A stretch of DNA of 51,578 bases from Phocaeicola coprophilus (GCA_016900015.1 JACJJM010000026.1:1-51578); one strand, 5' to 3'; shown: positions 1 through 9,511, counted from the stretch's first letter. The notes: generated by a model not told the origin, from the letters alone. Numbers and translations are program-made.

Positions 1-23
1 AGGTTTGATTGTATTCACTGCCG

Positions 24-54
24 CAAAGCTACAACCAAACCTCAAAGTGTAAAA
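24..54 (-). promoter_or_regulatory. Candidate promoter reading left, out of the window
   Basis: On the minus strand TAGCTTTG (24-31) matches the Bacteroidetes -7 box TAnnTTTG. A TTTT at 51-54 lies 19 bases upstream, where the -33 TTTG is expected. It lies beyond the rplQ terminator and would serve a gene to the left of the window, which cannot be seen. Confidence 0.35.
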
Positions 55-111
55 GGTGCATTTCTTCGAATGCTTACTTATATAATCCGGTGTCATAATG
101 GTATAATAACA

Positions 112-149
112 AAAAAAGAGGACATCTTTTACAGATTATCCTCTTTTTT
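112..149 (-). terminator. Intrinsic terminator after rplQ
   Basis: An 11-bp perfect stem pairs 112-122 with 139-149 around a 16-base loop. One arm is A-rich and the other T-rich, so a U-run follows the stem on either strand. It lies 22 bases beyond the rplQ stop codon and probably ends the whole ribosomal-protein transcript. Confidence 0.75.
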
Positions 150-170
150 ACTTATATAGTGAATTCTATA

Positions 171-677
171 TTATTCAGCCTTAGGAGCTTCCTCAGCCGG
201 AGTTTCGGCAGCAGCTTCAGTGTTGGCAGCCGGAGCTTCAGTAGCAGCTGCTGCACCCTTCTTGCTTGAACGACGAGTGCGGGTAGCTTTCTTCGCAACT
301 TTGTCCTTAGCCATGTTTTCATCGTAGTCAACGAGTTCGATGAAGCACATTTCAGCGTTATCACCGAGACGGTTGCCCAACTTGATGATGCGGGTATATC
401 CACCCGGACGGTCAGCAACCTTGACAGAGATTTCCTTGAACAACTCTGTTACAGCATACTTGTCTTGCAGGTAACTAAATACGACACGACGTGAATTCGT
501 TGTATCGTTCTTAGATTTTGTGATTAAAGGCTCAACGTACTTCTTCAGCGCTTTAGCCTTTGCCAAGGTCGTAGTGATTCTTTTGTGCTTGATCAGAGAA
601 ATGGCCATGTTTGACAACATTGCTTTTCTATGAGAAGCAGTACGACCCAAATGGTTGAATTTCTTATTGTGTCTCAT
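171..677 (-). CDS. rplQ: Large ribosomal subunit protein bL17
   Basis: Structural protein of the 50S subunit, near the peptide exit tunnel. The first 115 or so residues carry the conserved bL17 core, beginning [20 protein letters not shown]. The last 50 or so residues are a low-complexity tail of Ala, Glu and Lys that makes this 168-residue protein longer than the roughly 127-residue E. coli form; such acidic/alanine tails are usual in Bacteroidetes bL17. It is the last gene of the cluster, three bases after rpoA, and is followed by an intrinsic terminator. The start at 677 is fixed by the conserved N-terminus. Confidence 0.97.
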   Translation of the reverse strand: MRHNKKFNHLGRTASHRKAMLSNMAISLIKHKRITTTLAKAKALKKYVEPLITKSKNDTTNSRRVVFSYLQDKYAVTELFKEISVKVADRPGGYTRIIKLGNRLGDNAEMCFIELVDYDENMAKDKVAKKATRTRRSSKKGAAAATEAPAANTEAAAETPAEEAPKAE

Positions 678-680
678 TGT

Positions 681-1673
681 TTATTCTTTATCTAATTTAT
701 ATTTAGAAATGTCAGTTCCGAACGACAGATTCAGACTTTCGAGCAAATCATCAAGCTCCGTAAGCGATTTCTTACCAAAGTTTCTGAACTTCAAGAGGTC
801 GGTCTTATTAAATTGTACCAAGTCGCCCAATGTTTCTACGTCAGCAGCTTTCAAACAGTTCAAAGCGCGGACAGAAAGATCCATATCAACCAATTTGGTC
901 TTCAACAATTGACGCATGTGCAATACTTCCTCGTCAAACTCTTCATTGCCGTCTGCATCGGAGTTTTCCAATGTAATCTTCTCATCAGAGAAGAGCATGA
1001 AGTGATAGATAAGGATTTTCGCAGCCTCTTTCAGTGCATCCTTCGGGTGTATGGAACCATCCGTCGTAATCTCAAGTATCAATTTATCGTAGTCAGTCTT
1101 CTGTTCTACACGGAAGGGCTCGATTGTATATTTGACATTACGAATCGGAGTATAAATAGAATCGATAGGAATCACATTAACATCGGTGCAAAATTCGCGA
1201 TTTTCGTCAGCGGGAACGTATCCACGACCTTTGTTAATGGTCAAATCGATTTGCATTGTTGCTTTTGAATCTAAATGGCAAATAACTAATTCAGGATTTA
1301 ACACTTCAAATCCAGTCAAATACTTACCTATATCACCTGCCTTAAATTCAGTTGAATTTTCGATAGTAATACTTACTTTTTCATTCTCGAATTCCTCTAC
1401 GATCTGTTTGAATCTTACTTGCTTCAGATTCAAAATAATATTGGTTACGTCTTCCTTTACACCCGGAACAGCAGCAAATTCATGCTCTACCCCTGCGATG
1501 TGAATCGTATTGATGGCAAAACCCTCAAGAGAGGAAAGGAGAATACGGCGTAAAGCATTACCGATGGTAATACCAAAACCGGGTTCAAGCGGACGAAACT
1601 CAAATTTTCCATATTTGGAGTCCGCCTCCAACATTAATACTTTATCAGGTTTTTGAAATGCTAATATCGCCAT
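681..1673 (-). CDS. rpoA: DNA-directed RNA polymerase subunit alpha
   Basis: Alpha subunit, 330 residues. The dimerising N-terminal domain covers about residues 1-235 and includes the motif [11 protein letters not shown], which nucleates RNA polymerase assembly. An acidic linker (DGNEEFDEE) leads to the C-terminal helix-hairpin-helix domain (about 255-320, motif [12 protein letters not shown]), which contacts promoter DNA and activators. It sits between rpsD and rplQ in the usual alpha-operon order, so polymerase and ribosome synthesis are coupled. Length and both domains are intact. Confidence 0.98.
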   Translation of the reverse strand: MAILAFQKPDKVLMLEADSKYGKFEFRPLEPGFGITIGNALRRILLSSLEGFAINTIHIAGVEHEFAAVPGVKEDVTNIILNLKQVRFKQIVEEFENEKVSITIENSTEFKAGDIGKYLTGFEVLNPELVICHLDSKATMQIDLTINKGRGYVPADENREFCTDVNVIPIDSIYTPIRNVKYTIEPFRVEQKTDYDKLILEITTDGSIHPKDALKEAAKILIYHFMLFSDEKITLENSDADGNEEFDEEVLHMRQLLKTKLVDMDLSVRALNCLKAADVETLGDLVQFNKTDLLKFRNFGKKSLTELDDLLESLNLSFGTDISKYKLDKE

Positions 1674-1684
1674 GAAATTAATTA

Positions 1685-2290
1685 TTATTTAGAGTACAAC
1701 TCAACGATCAATTGTTCTTTAATGTTTTCGGGGATATCTGCTCTCTCAGGAATATGCAAATATCTGCCGGCTTTGGTATTTTCATCCCATTCCAACCAAG
1801 GATATTTGCTGTGGTTGAAACCTGCAAGCGAATTAGCAATCACTTCCAAAGATTTAGATTTCTCACGAACACCTACAATTTGACCTGGTTTAACGGCGTA
1901 TGAAGGAATATTCACCACATTACCGTCAACAACGATATGTTTGTGACCCACCAACTGACGGGCAGCAGCACGAGTCGGAGCGATACCCAAACGATAGACA
2001 ATGTTGTCCAGACGAGATTCGAGAGATTGCAACAGGATTTCACCTGTAATACCATTAGCACTGGCTGCCTTCTCGAACATGTTTCTAAATTGTCTTTCCA
2101 ACACGCCGTAAGTGTATTTGGCTTTTTGTTTTTCAGCCAACATCACACCATACTCAGAAGTTTTTCTTCTTCTAGAGTTTCCATGTTGTCCGGGAGGATA
2201 ATTTCTCTTAGACAGAACTTTATCAGCACCGAAAATAGCCTCACCGAATTTACGTGCAATTCTTGATTTTGGTCCAGTATATCTAGCCAT
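1685..2290 (-). CDS. rpsD: Small ribosomal subunit protein uS4
   Basis: Primary 16S rRNA-binding protein of the 30S subunit, 201 residues. The S4 RNA-binding domain spans about residues 90-155 ([13 protein letters not shown], then [13 protein letters not shown]). The N-terminal region lacks the Cys cluster of zinc-binding uS4 proteins, so this is the zinc-free form. In other bacteria uS4 represses its own operon by binding the leader mRNA. Here the gene is preceded by an unusually long 125-base gap after rpsK that can fold, compatible with such control. It lies 11 bases upstream of rpoA. Confidence 0.97.
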   Translation of the reverse strand: MARYTGPKSRIARKFGEAIFGADKVLSKRNYPPGQHGNSRRRKTSEYGVMLAEKQKAKYTYGVLERQFRNMFEKAASANGITGEILLQSLESRLDNIVYRLGIAPTRAAARQLVGHKHIVVDGNVVNIPSYAVKPGQIVGVREKSKSLEVIANSLAGFNHSKYPWLEWDENTKAGRYLHIPERADIPENIKEQLIVELYSK

Positions 2291-2415
2291 TTTTACTTCT
2301 TAAATTTAAATTGGTTTACTTATGGACTTAAATTGTTGCAGCCGCGATTACAGAAAGGAAAATGCAATCCAAATTATTAACCAATTCAAGCCACATTTTA
2401 ATTAGGTTATCTGTA
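2291..2415 (-). promoter_or_regulatory. Possible structured leader of rpsD
   Basis: This is one of the longest gaps in the ribosomal cluster, where most spacers are under 30 bases. Two nested stems can be seen: AATTGGTT at 2309-2316 pairs with 2379-2386, and TTGCA at 2336-2340 pairs with 2363-2367. No promoter matching TTTG/TAnnTTTG was found. uS4 autoregulation is known in other phyla; its operation here is inference. Confidence 0.3.
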
Positions 2416-2805
2416 TTATACTCTTCTTCTCTTAGGAGGACGACAACCGTTGTGCGGAAGCGGTGTTACGTCAATGATTTCAGTAACTTCAATACCAGCA
2501 CCGTGTACAGTTCTGATAGCGGACTCACGGCCATTACCAGGACCTTTTACATAAGCTTTAACCTTTCTGAGACCCAAATCGTATGCTACTTTAGCACAAT
2601 CTTGTGCTGCCATCTGTGCTGCATACGGAGTATTCTTCTTAGAACCTCTGAATCCCATCTTACCTGCTGAAGACCATGAAATGATCTGACCTTCACTGTT
2701 TGCAAGAGAAACGATAATGTTGTTGAAAGATGAATGAACGTGCAACTGTCCATTAGCATCCACTTTCACATTTCTCTTCTTAGCTGCGACTGTTTTTTTT
2801 GCCAT
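2416..2805 (-). CDS. rpsK: Small ribosomal subunit protein uS11
   Basis: Protein of the 30S platform, 129 residues, close to the usual length. The conserved segments are intact: [13 protein letters not shown] near the start, [14 protein letters not shown] in the middle, and the basic C-terminus ending in PKRRRV. It lies directly downstream of rpsM (11-base gap) in standard alpha-operon order. It is followed by the long spacer before rpsD. Confidence 0.97.
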   Translation of the reverse strand: MAKKTVAAKKRNVKVDANGQLHVHSSFNNIIVSLANSEGQIISWSSAGKMGFRGSKKNTPYAAQMAAQDCAKVAYDLGLRKVKAYVKGPGNGRESAIRTVHGAGIEVTEIIDVTPLPHNGCRPPKRRRV

Positions 2806-2816
2806 ATCAACAATTA

Positions 2817-3197
2817 TTATTTAGTAGCTTTTTTCTTATTTGCAACGGTTTTCTTTCTTCCCTTACGGGTACGTGCGTTGTTTTTAGTGCTTTGACCTCT
2901 AACTGGCAAACCTAAACGGTGACGTACACCACGATAGCAACCAATATCCATTAATCGCTTAATGTTCAGTTGCACTTCAGAACGAAGATCACCTTCCACC
3001 TTATATTCAGCACCAATAATCTCACGAATCTTAGCTGCCTGATCATCAGTCCAGTCTTTTACCTTGATATCTCTATCGACACCTGCTTTATCCAGGATCT
3101 TTGCTGAACTACTGCGACCTATACCGTAAATGTAGGTCAACGCAATCTCACCTCTTTTGTTTTGAGGCAAATCTACACCAACTATTCTTATAGCCAT
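2817..3197 (-). CDS. rpsM: Small ribosomal subunit protein uS13
   Basis: Protein of the 30S head that contacts the P-site tRNA and the 50S subunit, 126 residues. The ATG at 3197 gives the conserved start [11 protein letters not shown]; an upstream TTG in frame at 3203 would add only two residues and is less likely. The helix-two-turn-helix region and the conserved [17 protein letters not shown] segment are present, followed by a Lys-rich tail. It follows rpmJ by 30 bases. Confidence 0.96.
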   Translation of the reverse strand: MAIRIVGVDLPQNKRGEIALTYIYGIGRSSSAKILDKAGVDRDIKVKDWTDDQAAKIREIIGAEYKVEGDLRSEVQLNIKRLMDIGCYRGVRHRLGLPVRGQSTKNNARTRKGRKKTVANKKKATK

Positions 3198-3227
3198 ACT
3201 CAATTATTTTTCTGCAAAAATAATAAA

Positions 3228-3344
3228 TTATCCTTGACGTTGTTTATACTTAGGATTTTTCTTGTTAATAACATACAAACGGCCATTACGTCTTACGATC
3301 TTACATTCTGGCGTACGTTTCTTCAATGATGCTCTTACTTTCAT
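3228..3344 (-). CDS. rpmJ: Large ribosomal subunit protein bL36
   Basis: The smallest 50S protein, 38 residues, found by translating the gap between infA and rpsM. It reads [19 protein letters not shown] and ends KYKQRQG. The canonical zinc-binding bL36 has three Cys and one His; this copy has only Cys14, so it is a zinc-free type. Its place between infA and rpsM is the classical one. The ATG at 3344 lies 10 bases after the infA stop codon. Confidence 0.95.
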   Translation of the reverse strand: MKVRASLKKRTPECKIVRRNGRLYVINKKNPKYKQRQG

Positions 3345-3354
3345 ATCTTTATTG

Positions 3355-3573
3355 TTATTTATATCTAAAAACGATTCTACCTTTTGACAAATCGTAAGGG
3401 GACATCTCCACTTTAACTTTATCGCCAGGCAAAATTTTTATGTAATGCATTCTCATCTTACCTGAAATATGAGCAGTAATCTCATGCCCATTCTCCAGTT
3501 CTACTCGAAACATTGCATTAGACAATGCTTCAACGATAACTCCTTCTTGTTCTATTGCTGCTTGTTTTGCCAT
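3355..3573 (-). CDS. infA: Translation initiation factor IF-1
   Basis: A 72-residue single-domain OB-fold protein, the exact usual length. It binds the ribosomal A site during initiation and helps IF-2 and IF-3 select the initiator tRNA. The family segments [34 protein letters not shown] and [16 protein letters not shown] are all present. It lies between map and rpmJ, six bases after map, as in many bacteria, and is probably translated from the same message. Confidence 0.97.
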   Translation of the reverse strand: MAKQAAIEQEGVIVEALSNAMFRVELENGHEITAHISGKMRMHYIKILPGDKVKVEMSPYDLSKGRIVFRYK

Positions 3574-3579
3574 ATAAAT

Positions 3580-4377
3580 TTAAATTGCATTATCTCCTAA
3601 AACTTCTTCTATAAAATCAAATGTCGACAACACTTCGGCCTTCCCTTTACGGACTGCGATCGTATGTTCAAAGTGTGCAGCCCATTTTCCATCGCAAGTA
3701 CGGATAGTCCAACGATCCGGTTCCATGTAAATCCGAGGCGACCCCAGCGTTATCATAGGTTCAATCGCGATGCACATTCCGCTTTTCAACAATGTTCCCG
3801 AGCCACGTTTCCCATAATTAGGAACGGGAGGCTCTTCATGCATTTCTTTTCCAATGCCATGCCCTACAAACTCGCGAACGACACCATAGGAATGCTTCTC
3901 ACAATGGTCTTGTACAGCAGAACCAATGTCACCGAGACGTTTCCCATGCACAGCATTCTCTATACCCTTATACAAGGATTCCTTTGTAACTCTCAAAAGA
4001 GCTTTAACTTCGGGCGCGACTTCACCTACACAAAATGTATAGGCAGAATCACCACAAAACCCGTTCATAAAAGTTCCACAATCGACAGATACAATATCAC
4101 CTTCCTCTAAAGGCTTATCGTTGGGAATGCCATGAACAACTTGGTCATTGACAGAAGTGCAGATTGATCCGGGAAAAGGCTGTCCATACTGATTGGGAAA
4201 TCCTTTAAATGTCGGTACAGCCCCATTATCACGAATAAACTCTTCTGCTACTCTATCCAGCTCCAAAGTTGTGACACCTGGTTTTATTAATTTAGCTACT
4301 TCAGCCAAAGCACGTCCCACAAGGAGATTGCTTTGACGAAGTAACTCTATTTCATCATCAGTCTTAAGAAAAATCAT
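3580..4377 (-). CDS. map: Methionine aminopeptidase, type I
   Basis: Cytosolic metalloprotease of 265 residues that removes the initiator Met from new proteins. The metal ligands are recognisable: Asp in VSVDCG, Asp in GDSAYTF, His in VGHGIGKEMHEEP, Glu in IAIEPMI and Glu in HFEHTIAV. The length matches type Ia enzymes, with no N-terminal zinc-finger extension. It sits between secY (11-base gap) and infA, a common spc-operon position. Confidence 0.97.
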   Translation of the reverse strand: MIFLKTDDEIELLRQSNLLVGRALAEVAKLIKPGVTTLELDRVAEEFIRDNGAVPTFKGFPNQYGQPFPGSICTSVNDQVVHGIPNDKPLEEGDIVSVDCGTFMNGFCGDSAYTFCVGEVAPEVKALLRVTKESLYKGIENAVHGKRLGDIGSAVQDHCEKHSYGVVREFVGHGIGKEMHEEPPVPNYGKRGSGTLLKSGMCIAIEPMITLGSPRIYMEPDRWTIRTCDGKWAAHFEHTIAVRKGKAEVLSTFDFIEEVLGDNAI

Positions 4378-4388
4378 CTATCGAAAAC

Positions 4389-5738
4389 TTAATAGGCAGA
4401 AACATTAGCCGAACGACCTTTGATTCGACCTGATTTAAGCAATCCGTCATAATGTCTCATCAACAAATGACTTTCAACTTGTTGCAATGTATCCAAAACG
4501 ACACCAACAAGAATCAAGAGAGAAGTTCCTCCAAAGAAGTGAGCAAATTCAGTCTTCACACCGAAAATTCCAGCAAAAGCAGGCAAAATAGCCACAATGG
4601 CAAGAAACAGAGAGCCCGGCAGAGTAATACGAGACATGATTGTATCAATATATTCCGCAGTATTTTTACCCGGTTTGATACCTGGAATGAATCCATTGTT
4701 TCGCTTCATGTCTTCAGCCATCTGATTTGGATTAATCGTAATAGCCGTATAGAAATAAGTAAAGAGGATTATCAATACGGCAAAAACCAAATTATACCAG
4801 AAGCCCGTATAATCACTCAATGCCACCGCTACACTGCTTACCTCCCCTTGCTGACCTGAATAATTTGCAAGTGCTGCCGGAATAAACATAATAGCTTGTG
4901 CAAAGATGATAGGCATCACATTTGCTGCATTCACTTTTAAAGGAATGTATTGTCTTGCACCACCGTATTGCTTATTGCCAACGATACGTTTTGCATATTG
5001 CACAGGAATCTTGCGAGTTCCCTGAACCAACAATATAGCAGCAGCTATCACCAGCAACAAAAATACGATTTCAAACAAGAACATAATCAAACCACCCGCA
5101 CCCGGAGATGCCATTCTTGAGACTACTTCTTGGAAGAGAGCTTGCGGAAGACGTGCAATGATACCGACCATAATAATTAACGAAATACCATTACCCACAC
5201 CTTTATCCGTGATTCTCTCACCAAGCCACAAGATGAACATACTGCCTGCTGCCAAAATGATGGTTGATGAAATCATAAATAACGTCCAATCTAATGAAGC
5301 ATTTAATGAACCGCCGGCTTGTGACTTCAAGTTAAGTAAGTAGGAAGGTGCCTGGAACAATAAAATGGCTATCGTTAGATAGCGTGTATATTGATTGATC
5401 TTTCTTCTGCCGCTTTCGCCCTCGCGTTGCATTTTCTGGAAATAAGGAACAGCAACTGCCAAAAGCTGAATGACGATGGATGCCGAAATGTATGGCATAA
5501 TACCCAACGCAAAAATAGAAGCATTAGAAAATGCACCACCAGAAAACATATTCAACAAAGCCAAAAGACCTTCACTTGTTTGTTCATGCAATTTGGCCAA
5601 CATATTCGGGTCAATGCCTGGAAGTACGATATATGAACCAAATCTGTATATCGCAACAAACAATATAGTGATGAGGATCCGTTTTCTCAGATCCTCAATC
5701 TTCCATATATTCTTTAATGTTTCAATAGATCGTATCAT
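4389..5738 (-). CDS. secY: Protein translocase subunit SecY
   Basis: Inner-membrane channel subunit of the SecYEG translocon, 449 residues with about ten hydrophobic spans. Family landmarks are the N-terminal IEDLRKRILITIL segment, the plug and second transmembrane region around LLNMFSGGAFSNASIFALG, and the cytoplasmic loop ending in the conserved C-terminal segment HYDGLLKSGRIKGR. It lies between rplO (four-base gap) and map, so translocon and ribosome synthesis are coupled. Confidence 0.98.
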   Translation of the reverse strand: MIRSIETLKNIWKIEDLRKRILITILFVAIYRFGSYIVLPGIDPNMLAKLHEQTSEGLLALLNMFSGGAFSNASIFALGIMPYISASIVIQLLAVAVPYFQKMQREGESGRRKINQYTRYLTIAILLFQAPSYLLNLKSQAGGSLNASLDWTLFMISSTIILAAGSMFILWLGERITDKGVGNGISLIIMVGIIARLPQALFQEVVSRMASPGAGGLIMFLFEIVFLLLVIAAAILLVQGTRKIPVQYAKRIVGNKQYGGARQYIPLKVNAANVMPIIFAQAIMFIPAALANYSGQQGEVSSVAVALSDYTGFWYNLVFAVLIILFTYFYTAITINPNQMAEDMKRNNGFIPGIKPGKNTAEYIDTIMSRITLPGSLFLAIVAILPAFAGIFGVKTEFAHFFGGTSLLILVGVVLDTLQQVESHLLMRHYDGLLKSGRIKGRSANVSAY

Positions 5739-5742
5739 TTAA

Positions 5743-6189
5743 TCAGAGTTTTACAGCATTACCACCAACAGCTTCGATAGCGGCGATAGCACTCTTAGAG
5801 AACGCATTTGCTTCAACATCGACCTTAGTTGTCAATGTGCCGTTACCTAATACCTTAACTAACTGTTTAGAGGAAATAAATCCAGCAGCACGCAGTTCTT
5901 CAAGACCGACTTTTGTCAGATTCTTGGCTTCAACCAATGCCTGAATGGTATCCAAATTGACAGCTTTGTATTCCACTCTGTTCATATTCTTAAAGCCAAA
6001 TTTAGGAACTCGGCGTTGGAGCGGCATCTGACCACCTTCGAAACCAATCTTACGAGAGTATCCAGATCTTTGTTTTGCGCCCTTATGTCCTCTTGTAGAA
6101 GTTCCACCCAAACCAGAACCCGGTCCACGGCCTACTCTTTTACGGGTCGTAATCGAGCCTGCAGCAGGTTTCAAATTATTTAATTTCAT
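5743..6189 (-). CDS. rplO: Large ribosomal subunit protein uL15
   Basis: A 50S protein of 148 residues that joins late in assembly. The Gly/Arg-rich N-terminal extension typical of the family is clear (RKRVGRGPGSGLGGTSTRG), followed by GFEGGQMPLQRRVPKFGF and a globular C-terminal half. Its position between rpmD and secY matches the spc operon. Length is normal and no defects are seen. Confidence 0.97.
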   Translation of the reverse strand: MKLNNLKPAAGSITTRKRVGRGPGSGLGGTSTRGHKGAKQRSGYSRKIGFEGGQMPLQRRVPKFGFKNMNRVEYKAVNLDTIQALVEAKNLTKVGLEELRAAGFISSKQLVKVLGNGTLTTKVDVEANAFSKSAIAAIEAVGGNAVKL

Positions 6190-6220
6190 ATCGAAACTTA
6201 ATTATTATTCAACAATTACT

Positions 6221-6397
6221 TTACTTTACGATAGTAACAAGGTGTTTAACCTTCTCTACCATTCCAAGAATTGAAGGAGTTGCTTCGTGTTCAACCACAC
6301 GATTCAACTTACGAAGTCCCAGTGCATCAAGTGTTCTTTTTTGGACAGCCGGAGCACCAATTCTGCTTTTAACTTGTTTGATCTTAATAGTTGACAT
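6221..6397 (-). CDS. rpmD: Large ribosomal subunit protein uL30
   Basis: A 58-residue 50S protein found by translating the gap between rpsE and rplO. It reads MSTIKIKQVKSRIG and ends KVKHLVTIVK, with the family core LDALGLRKLNRVVEH. The ATG at 6397 is preceded by a strong Shine-Dalgarno AGGAGG, which fixes the start. Many small bacteria lack uL30; Bacteroidetes keep it in this position. Confidence 0.96.
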   Translation of the reverse strand: MSTIKIKQVKSRIGAPAVQKRTLDALGLRKLNRVVEHEATPSILGMVEKVKHLVTIVK

Positions 6398-6406
6398 AAA
6401 ACCTCC

Positions 6407-6922
6407 TTATCCTCTAAATACTTTTTCAATACTGATACCTCTGTTTTGAGCGACAGTTCTCGCATCTCTCATCTCGTTCAAGGCCAAAATGGTAGCCTTA
6501 ACCAAGTTATGAGGGTTAGAAGAACCCTTAGATTTAGCCAAAACATCCGTGATGCCCACGCTTTCAAGTACGGCACGCATTGCACCACCGGCCACAACAC
6601 CCGTACCTGTAGATGCAGGCTTGATGAAGACTTCAGCACCACCGAACTTTGCGGTTTGTTCATGAGGCACGGTTCCTTTCAATACCGGGACACGAGTCAG
6701 GTTTTTCTTTGCAGCTTCAACACCTTTAGCAATTGCAGCGGTTACTTCACCTGCTTTACCAAGACCCCAACCAATAATTCCATCTTCGTTACCAACAACC
6801 ACGATAGCAGAAAAGCTAAAAGTTCTACCACCTTTTGTCACTTTAGTAACACGATTGATAGCTACAAGTCTATCTTTCAATTCGATGTCGTTAGTTATTT
6901 TAACTCTATTATAAACTGCCAT
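6407..6922 (-). CDS. rpsE: Small ribosomal subunit protein uS5
   Basis: A 30S protein of 171 residues involved in decoding fidelity and mRNA unwinding. The double-stranded-RNA-binding-like N-terminal domain ([18 protein letters not shown]) is followed by the C-terminal domain with [13 protein letters not shown] and [12 protein letters not shown]. The start is taken at the second ATG (6922, MAVYNRV), matching relatives; an ATG at 6928 would add Met-Ile. It lies seven bases after rplR. Confidence 0.96.
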   Translation of the reverse strand: MAVYNRVKITNDIELKDRLVAINRVTKVTKGGRTFSFSAIVVVGNEDGIIGWGLGKAGEVTAAIAKGVEAAKKNLTRVPVLKGTVPHEQTAKFGGAEVFIKPASTGTGVVAGGAMRAVLESVGITDVLAKSKGSSNPHNLVKATILALNEMRDARTVAQNRGISIEKVFRG

Positions 6923-6928
6923 AATCAT

Positions 6929-7270
6929 TTAAAATTTAAGTCCACCGTTACGAGCAGCGTCTGCTACTTCTTTTACTCTCCCATGATACAAGTAACCGTT
7001 ACGGTCGAATACGACAGTCGTAATACCAGCCTCTTGTGCCTTCTTAGCAATCAATTCGCCAACTTTGGAAGCTTGCTCTTTCTTAGGCATGGTCTCCAAG
7101 CCTAAAGAAGAAGCAGCAGCCAATGTCTTACCTGACAAGTCATCAATAAGCTGAACATAAATCTGCTTATTGCTTCTAAACACTGTCAAACGTGGACGCT
7201 CAGGAGTACCTGAAATCTTATTGCGTACTCTATATTTAATCTTGATTCGTCTTTCTATTTTTGTTGTCAT
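6929..7270 (-). CDS. rplR: Large ribosomal subunit protein uL18
   Basis: A 113-residue protein that binds 5S rRNA together with uL5 and bL25. The basic N-terminus ([16 protein letters not shown]) and the conserved [20 protein letters not shown] are followed by the C-terminal [17 protein letters not shown]. Length and order (after rplF, before rpsE) are standard. Confidence 0.97.
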   Translation of the reverse strand: MTTKIERRIKIKYRVRNKISGTPERPRLTVFRSNKQIYVQLIDDLSGKTLAAASSLGLETMPKKEQASKVGELIAKKAQEAGITTVVFDRNGYLYHGRVKEVADAARNGGLKF

Positions 7271-7291
7271 AATAATACGATTTAATGTAAA

Positions 7292-7861
7292 TTACTTAGC
7301 ACCGGCTGATTTACCCGACTTTCTACGAATTTCTTCGCCAACAAATTTAATACCTTTACCCTTGTATGGTTCAGGCTTACGGAAAGAGCGTATTTTTGAG
7401 CAAACTTGACCAAGCAATTGTTTGTCACAAGATTCCAATATAATAAGAGGGTTCTTATTTCTTTCTGATTTTGTCTCAACCTTAATCTCAGGAGGCATCT
7501 GTATAAAGATATTATGCGTATAGCCTAATGAGAGTTCCATAATATTTCCGTTGTTTGATGCGCGGTAACCAACACCCACCAATTCCATCTCTTTCTTGTA
7601 ACCTTCAGAAACACCAACAACCATATTATGTACCAAAGCACGATACAGGCCATGATAAGCATGTCTTTGCTTCGGATCATCTTGCATCATGTTTTCATTT
7701 TCCGTGAAATGGATATGACCATCTTCAATGGAAACGGCAATAGCAGGATTGACATACTGGCTCATTTCGCCTTTAGGTCCTTTTACAGTGACCACGTCAT
7801 CCTTGAAAGTAACAGTTACTCCGGCAGGAATACTTATGGGTAATTTTCCTATTCTTGACAT
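7292..7861 (-). CDS. rplF: Large ribosomal subunit protein uL6
   Basis: A 50S protein of 189 residues near the factor-binding site. The start at 7861 gives MSRIGKLPISIPAG, the conserved N-terminus, and follows a clear AGGAGG; a longer reading to 7891 would overlap rpsH and is rejected. Two similar alpha/beta domains make up the protein, and the C-terminal signature PEPYKGKGIKFVGEEIRRKSGKSA is complete. Confidence 0.96.
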   Translation of the reverse strand: MSRIGKLPISIPAGVTVTFKDDVVTVKGPKGEMSQYVNPAIAVSIEDGHIHFTENENMMQDDPKQRHAYHGLYRALVHNMVVGVSEGYKKEMELVGVGYRASNNGNIMELSLGYTHNIFIQMPPEIKVETKSERNKNPLIILESCDKQLLGQVCSKIRSFRKPEPYKGKGIKFVGEEIRRKSGKSAGAK

Positions 7862-7875
7862 AGATAATCCTCCTA

Positions 7876-8271
7876 TTAATATACGTAGCAAAGCACTTCA
7901 CCACCGATCTTCAGAGCGGAAGCCTCTTTGTCTGTCATTACACCTTTAGATGTGGATATAATGGCTATACCCAATCCATTAATAACTCTCGGCATGTCTT
8001 TGTAACCCGTATATTTACGTAAACCCGGGCTAGACACTCTGATCAACTTCTTGATTGCGTTAACCTTGTTAACAGAATCATACTTCAAAGCTACTTTAAT
8101 AGTACCCTGAGGACCATCTTCTACAAACTTGTAGTTCAAGATGTAACCTTTCTCAAAAAGGATCTTTGTAATTTCCTTTTTCAAATTCGAGGCAGGAATT
8201 TCCACAACTCTGTGTTTTGCACTAATTGCATTTCTCAACCTCGTCAGATAATCTGCTATTGGATCTGTCAT
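7876..8271 (-). CDS. rpsH: Small ribosomal subunit protein uS8
   Basis: A 131-residue 16S rRNA-binding protein of the 30S platform. It starts MTDPIADYLTRLRNA and carries the C-terminal family signature GLGIAIISTSKGVMTDKEA. In E. coli uS8 is the translational repressor of the spc operon; whether that holds here cannot be told, but a short perfect hairpin lies just upstream in the rpsN-rpsH spacer. Confidence 0.97.
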   Translation of the reverse strand: MTDPIADYLTRLRNAISAKHRVVEIPASNLKKEITKILFEKGYILNYKFVEDGPQGTIKVALKYDSVNKVNAIKKLIRVSSPGLRKYTGYKDMPRVINGLGIAIISTSKGVMTDKEASALKIGGEVLCYVY

Positions 8272-8291
8272 ATAATAAAAATTTAAATTAA

Positions 8292-8306
8292 TCAGGACTC
8301 TCCTGA
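8292..8306 (-). other. Small hairpin in the rpsN-rpsH spacer
   Basis: TCAGGA at 8292-8297 pairs perfectly with TCCTGA at 8301-8306 around a three-base loop, 21 bases upstream of the rpsH start. The 56-base spacer is otherwise AT-rich. It could be an mRNA stability or translation-control element; no more can be said. Confidence 0.35.
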
Positions 8307-8327
8307 CAATATTTAAAACAAAAACTC

Positions 8328-8627
8328 TTACCAGCTTGCTTTCTTAACTCCCGGGATAAGACCATTGGAAGCCATCTCGCGGAACTGAATTCTGGAAATG
8401 CCGAACAAACGGATATACCCTTTAGGACGTCCAGTCAACTTGCAACGGTTGTGCAAACGAATAGGATTGGCATTTTTAGGAATTGCCTGCAACTTCTGAG
8501 CAGCTTCATAAGCCGCAGCAGGGTCACCGGTTCTGACAATCTTCTTCAGTTCTGCACGCTTTTCAGCATATTTGGCTACAAGTTTAGCTCTTTTCACCTC
8601 GCGAGCTTTCATTGATTCTTTTGCCAT
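8328..8627 (-). CDS. rpsN: Small ribosomal subunit protein uS14, zinc-free type
   Basis: A 30S head protein of 99 residues. The length and the single Cys in [15 protein letters not shown] identify the longer zinc-free type; the short zinc-binding form (about 61 residues) has two CxxC pairs. The signature [18 protein letters not shown] is intact and the protein ends KKASW. It lies between rplE and rpsH. Confidence 0.97.
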   Translation of the reverse strand: MAKESMKAREVKRAKLVAKYAEKRAELKKIVRTGDPAAAYEAAQKLQAIPKNANPIRLHNRCKLTGRPKGYIRLFGISRIQFREMASNGLIPGVKKASW

Positions 8628-8633
8628 AGTCTA

Positions 8634-9191
8634 TCAATCTTTTTTAGCGTTTTTAAACGGTAATCCGAATTCTTTTAATAAAGCATAACCTTCTTCATCT
8701 GTTTCCGCAGAGGTTACAAAGGTAATATTCATTCCCAATATTTTCGTAATCGAATCGATATTTATTTCAGGGAAAATGATTTGCTCTTGAATTCCCAAGG
8801 TATAATTACCTCTACCATCAAACTTGCTTTCGATACCCTTGAAGTCGCGAATACGAGGAAGAGCGACACGAATCAGCTTCTCCAAAAACTCGTACATTCT
8901 TTCACGACGCAATGTTACCATTACACCAATAGGCATTTTCTTACGCAACTTAAAGTTCGCAATATCCTTACGAGAAACAGTTGCCACAGCTTTTTGTCCT
9001 GTGATGGCAGTCATTTCACTAATAGCCACATCGATAATCTTCTTATCAGCAACAGCCATACCCAAACCTTGATTGATGACAATCTTCTTGAGCTTGGGGA
9101 TTTGCATTGCAGAAGTATACTGGAATTGGCTCTTCAATGCAGGAGCAATGCGCTCTGCATACTCTTGTTTAAGGCTAGCAGTATTACTCAT
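8634..9191 (-). CDS. rplE: Large ribosomal subunit protein uL5
   Basis: A 185-residue 5S rRNA-binding protein of the 50S central protuberance. Conserved segments are KIVINQGLG near residue 32, [21 protein letters not shown], and [17 protein letters not shown] near the C-terminus. Its start codon overlaps the rplX stop (TAATG), which implies translational coupling. Length is normal. Confidence 0.97.
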   Translation of the reverse strand: MSNTASLKQEYAERIAPALKSQFQYTSAMQIPKLKKIVINQGLGMAVADKKIIDVAISEMTAITGQKAVATVSRKDIANFKLRKKMPIGVMVTLRRERMYEFLEKLIRVALPRIRDFKGIESKFDGRGNYTLGIQEQIIFPEINIDSITKILGMNITFVTSAETDEEGYALLKEFGLPFKNAKKD

Positions 9192-9511
9192 TATTTAATC
9201 TCCTCTCCTGATTTTTTAGAATAACGTACTAAGGTTCCTTCCGAATTTCTTCTTCTTCCCACGCGTGTCGGTTTTCCTGTCTTAGGATCAACCACGTTCA
9301 AGTTTGAGATGTGTATAGGGGCTTCTTTTTTCACTATACCACCTTGAGGGTTCTTCGCGCTGGGTTTTGTGCTCTTGGATACCATGTTGATACCTTCTAC
9401 CACAGCACGTCCTTCTTTCACAAGAACTTTCAACACAGTACCAGTTTTACCCTTATCTTCACCAGAGTTAACGTAAACTGTATCGCCCTTTTTAATATGT
9501 AACTTACTCAT
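9191..9511 (-). CDS. rplX: Large ribosomal subunit protein uL24
   Basis: A 106-residue assembly-initiating 50S protein. The KOW motif is clear at the N-terminus ([20 protein letters not shown]), followed by the family segment [20 protein letters not shown]. The stop codon overlaps the rplE start by one base. It follows rplN by 20 bases, as in other spc operons. Confidence 0.97.
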   Translation of the reverse strand: MSKLHIKKGDTVYVNSGEDKGKTGTVLKVLVKEGRAVVEGINMVSKSTKPSAKNPQGGIVKKEAPIHISNLNVVDPKTGKPTRVGRRRNSEGTLVRYSKKSGEEIK

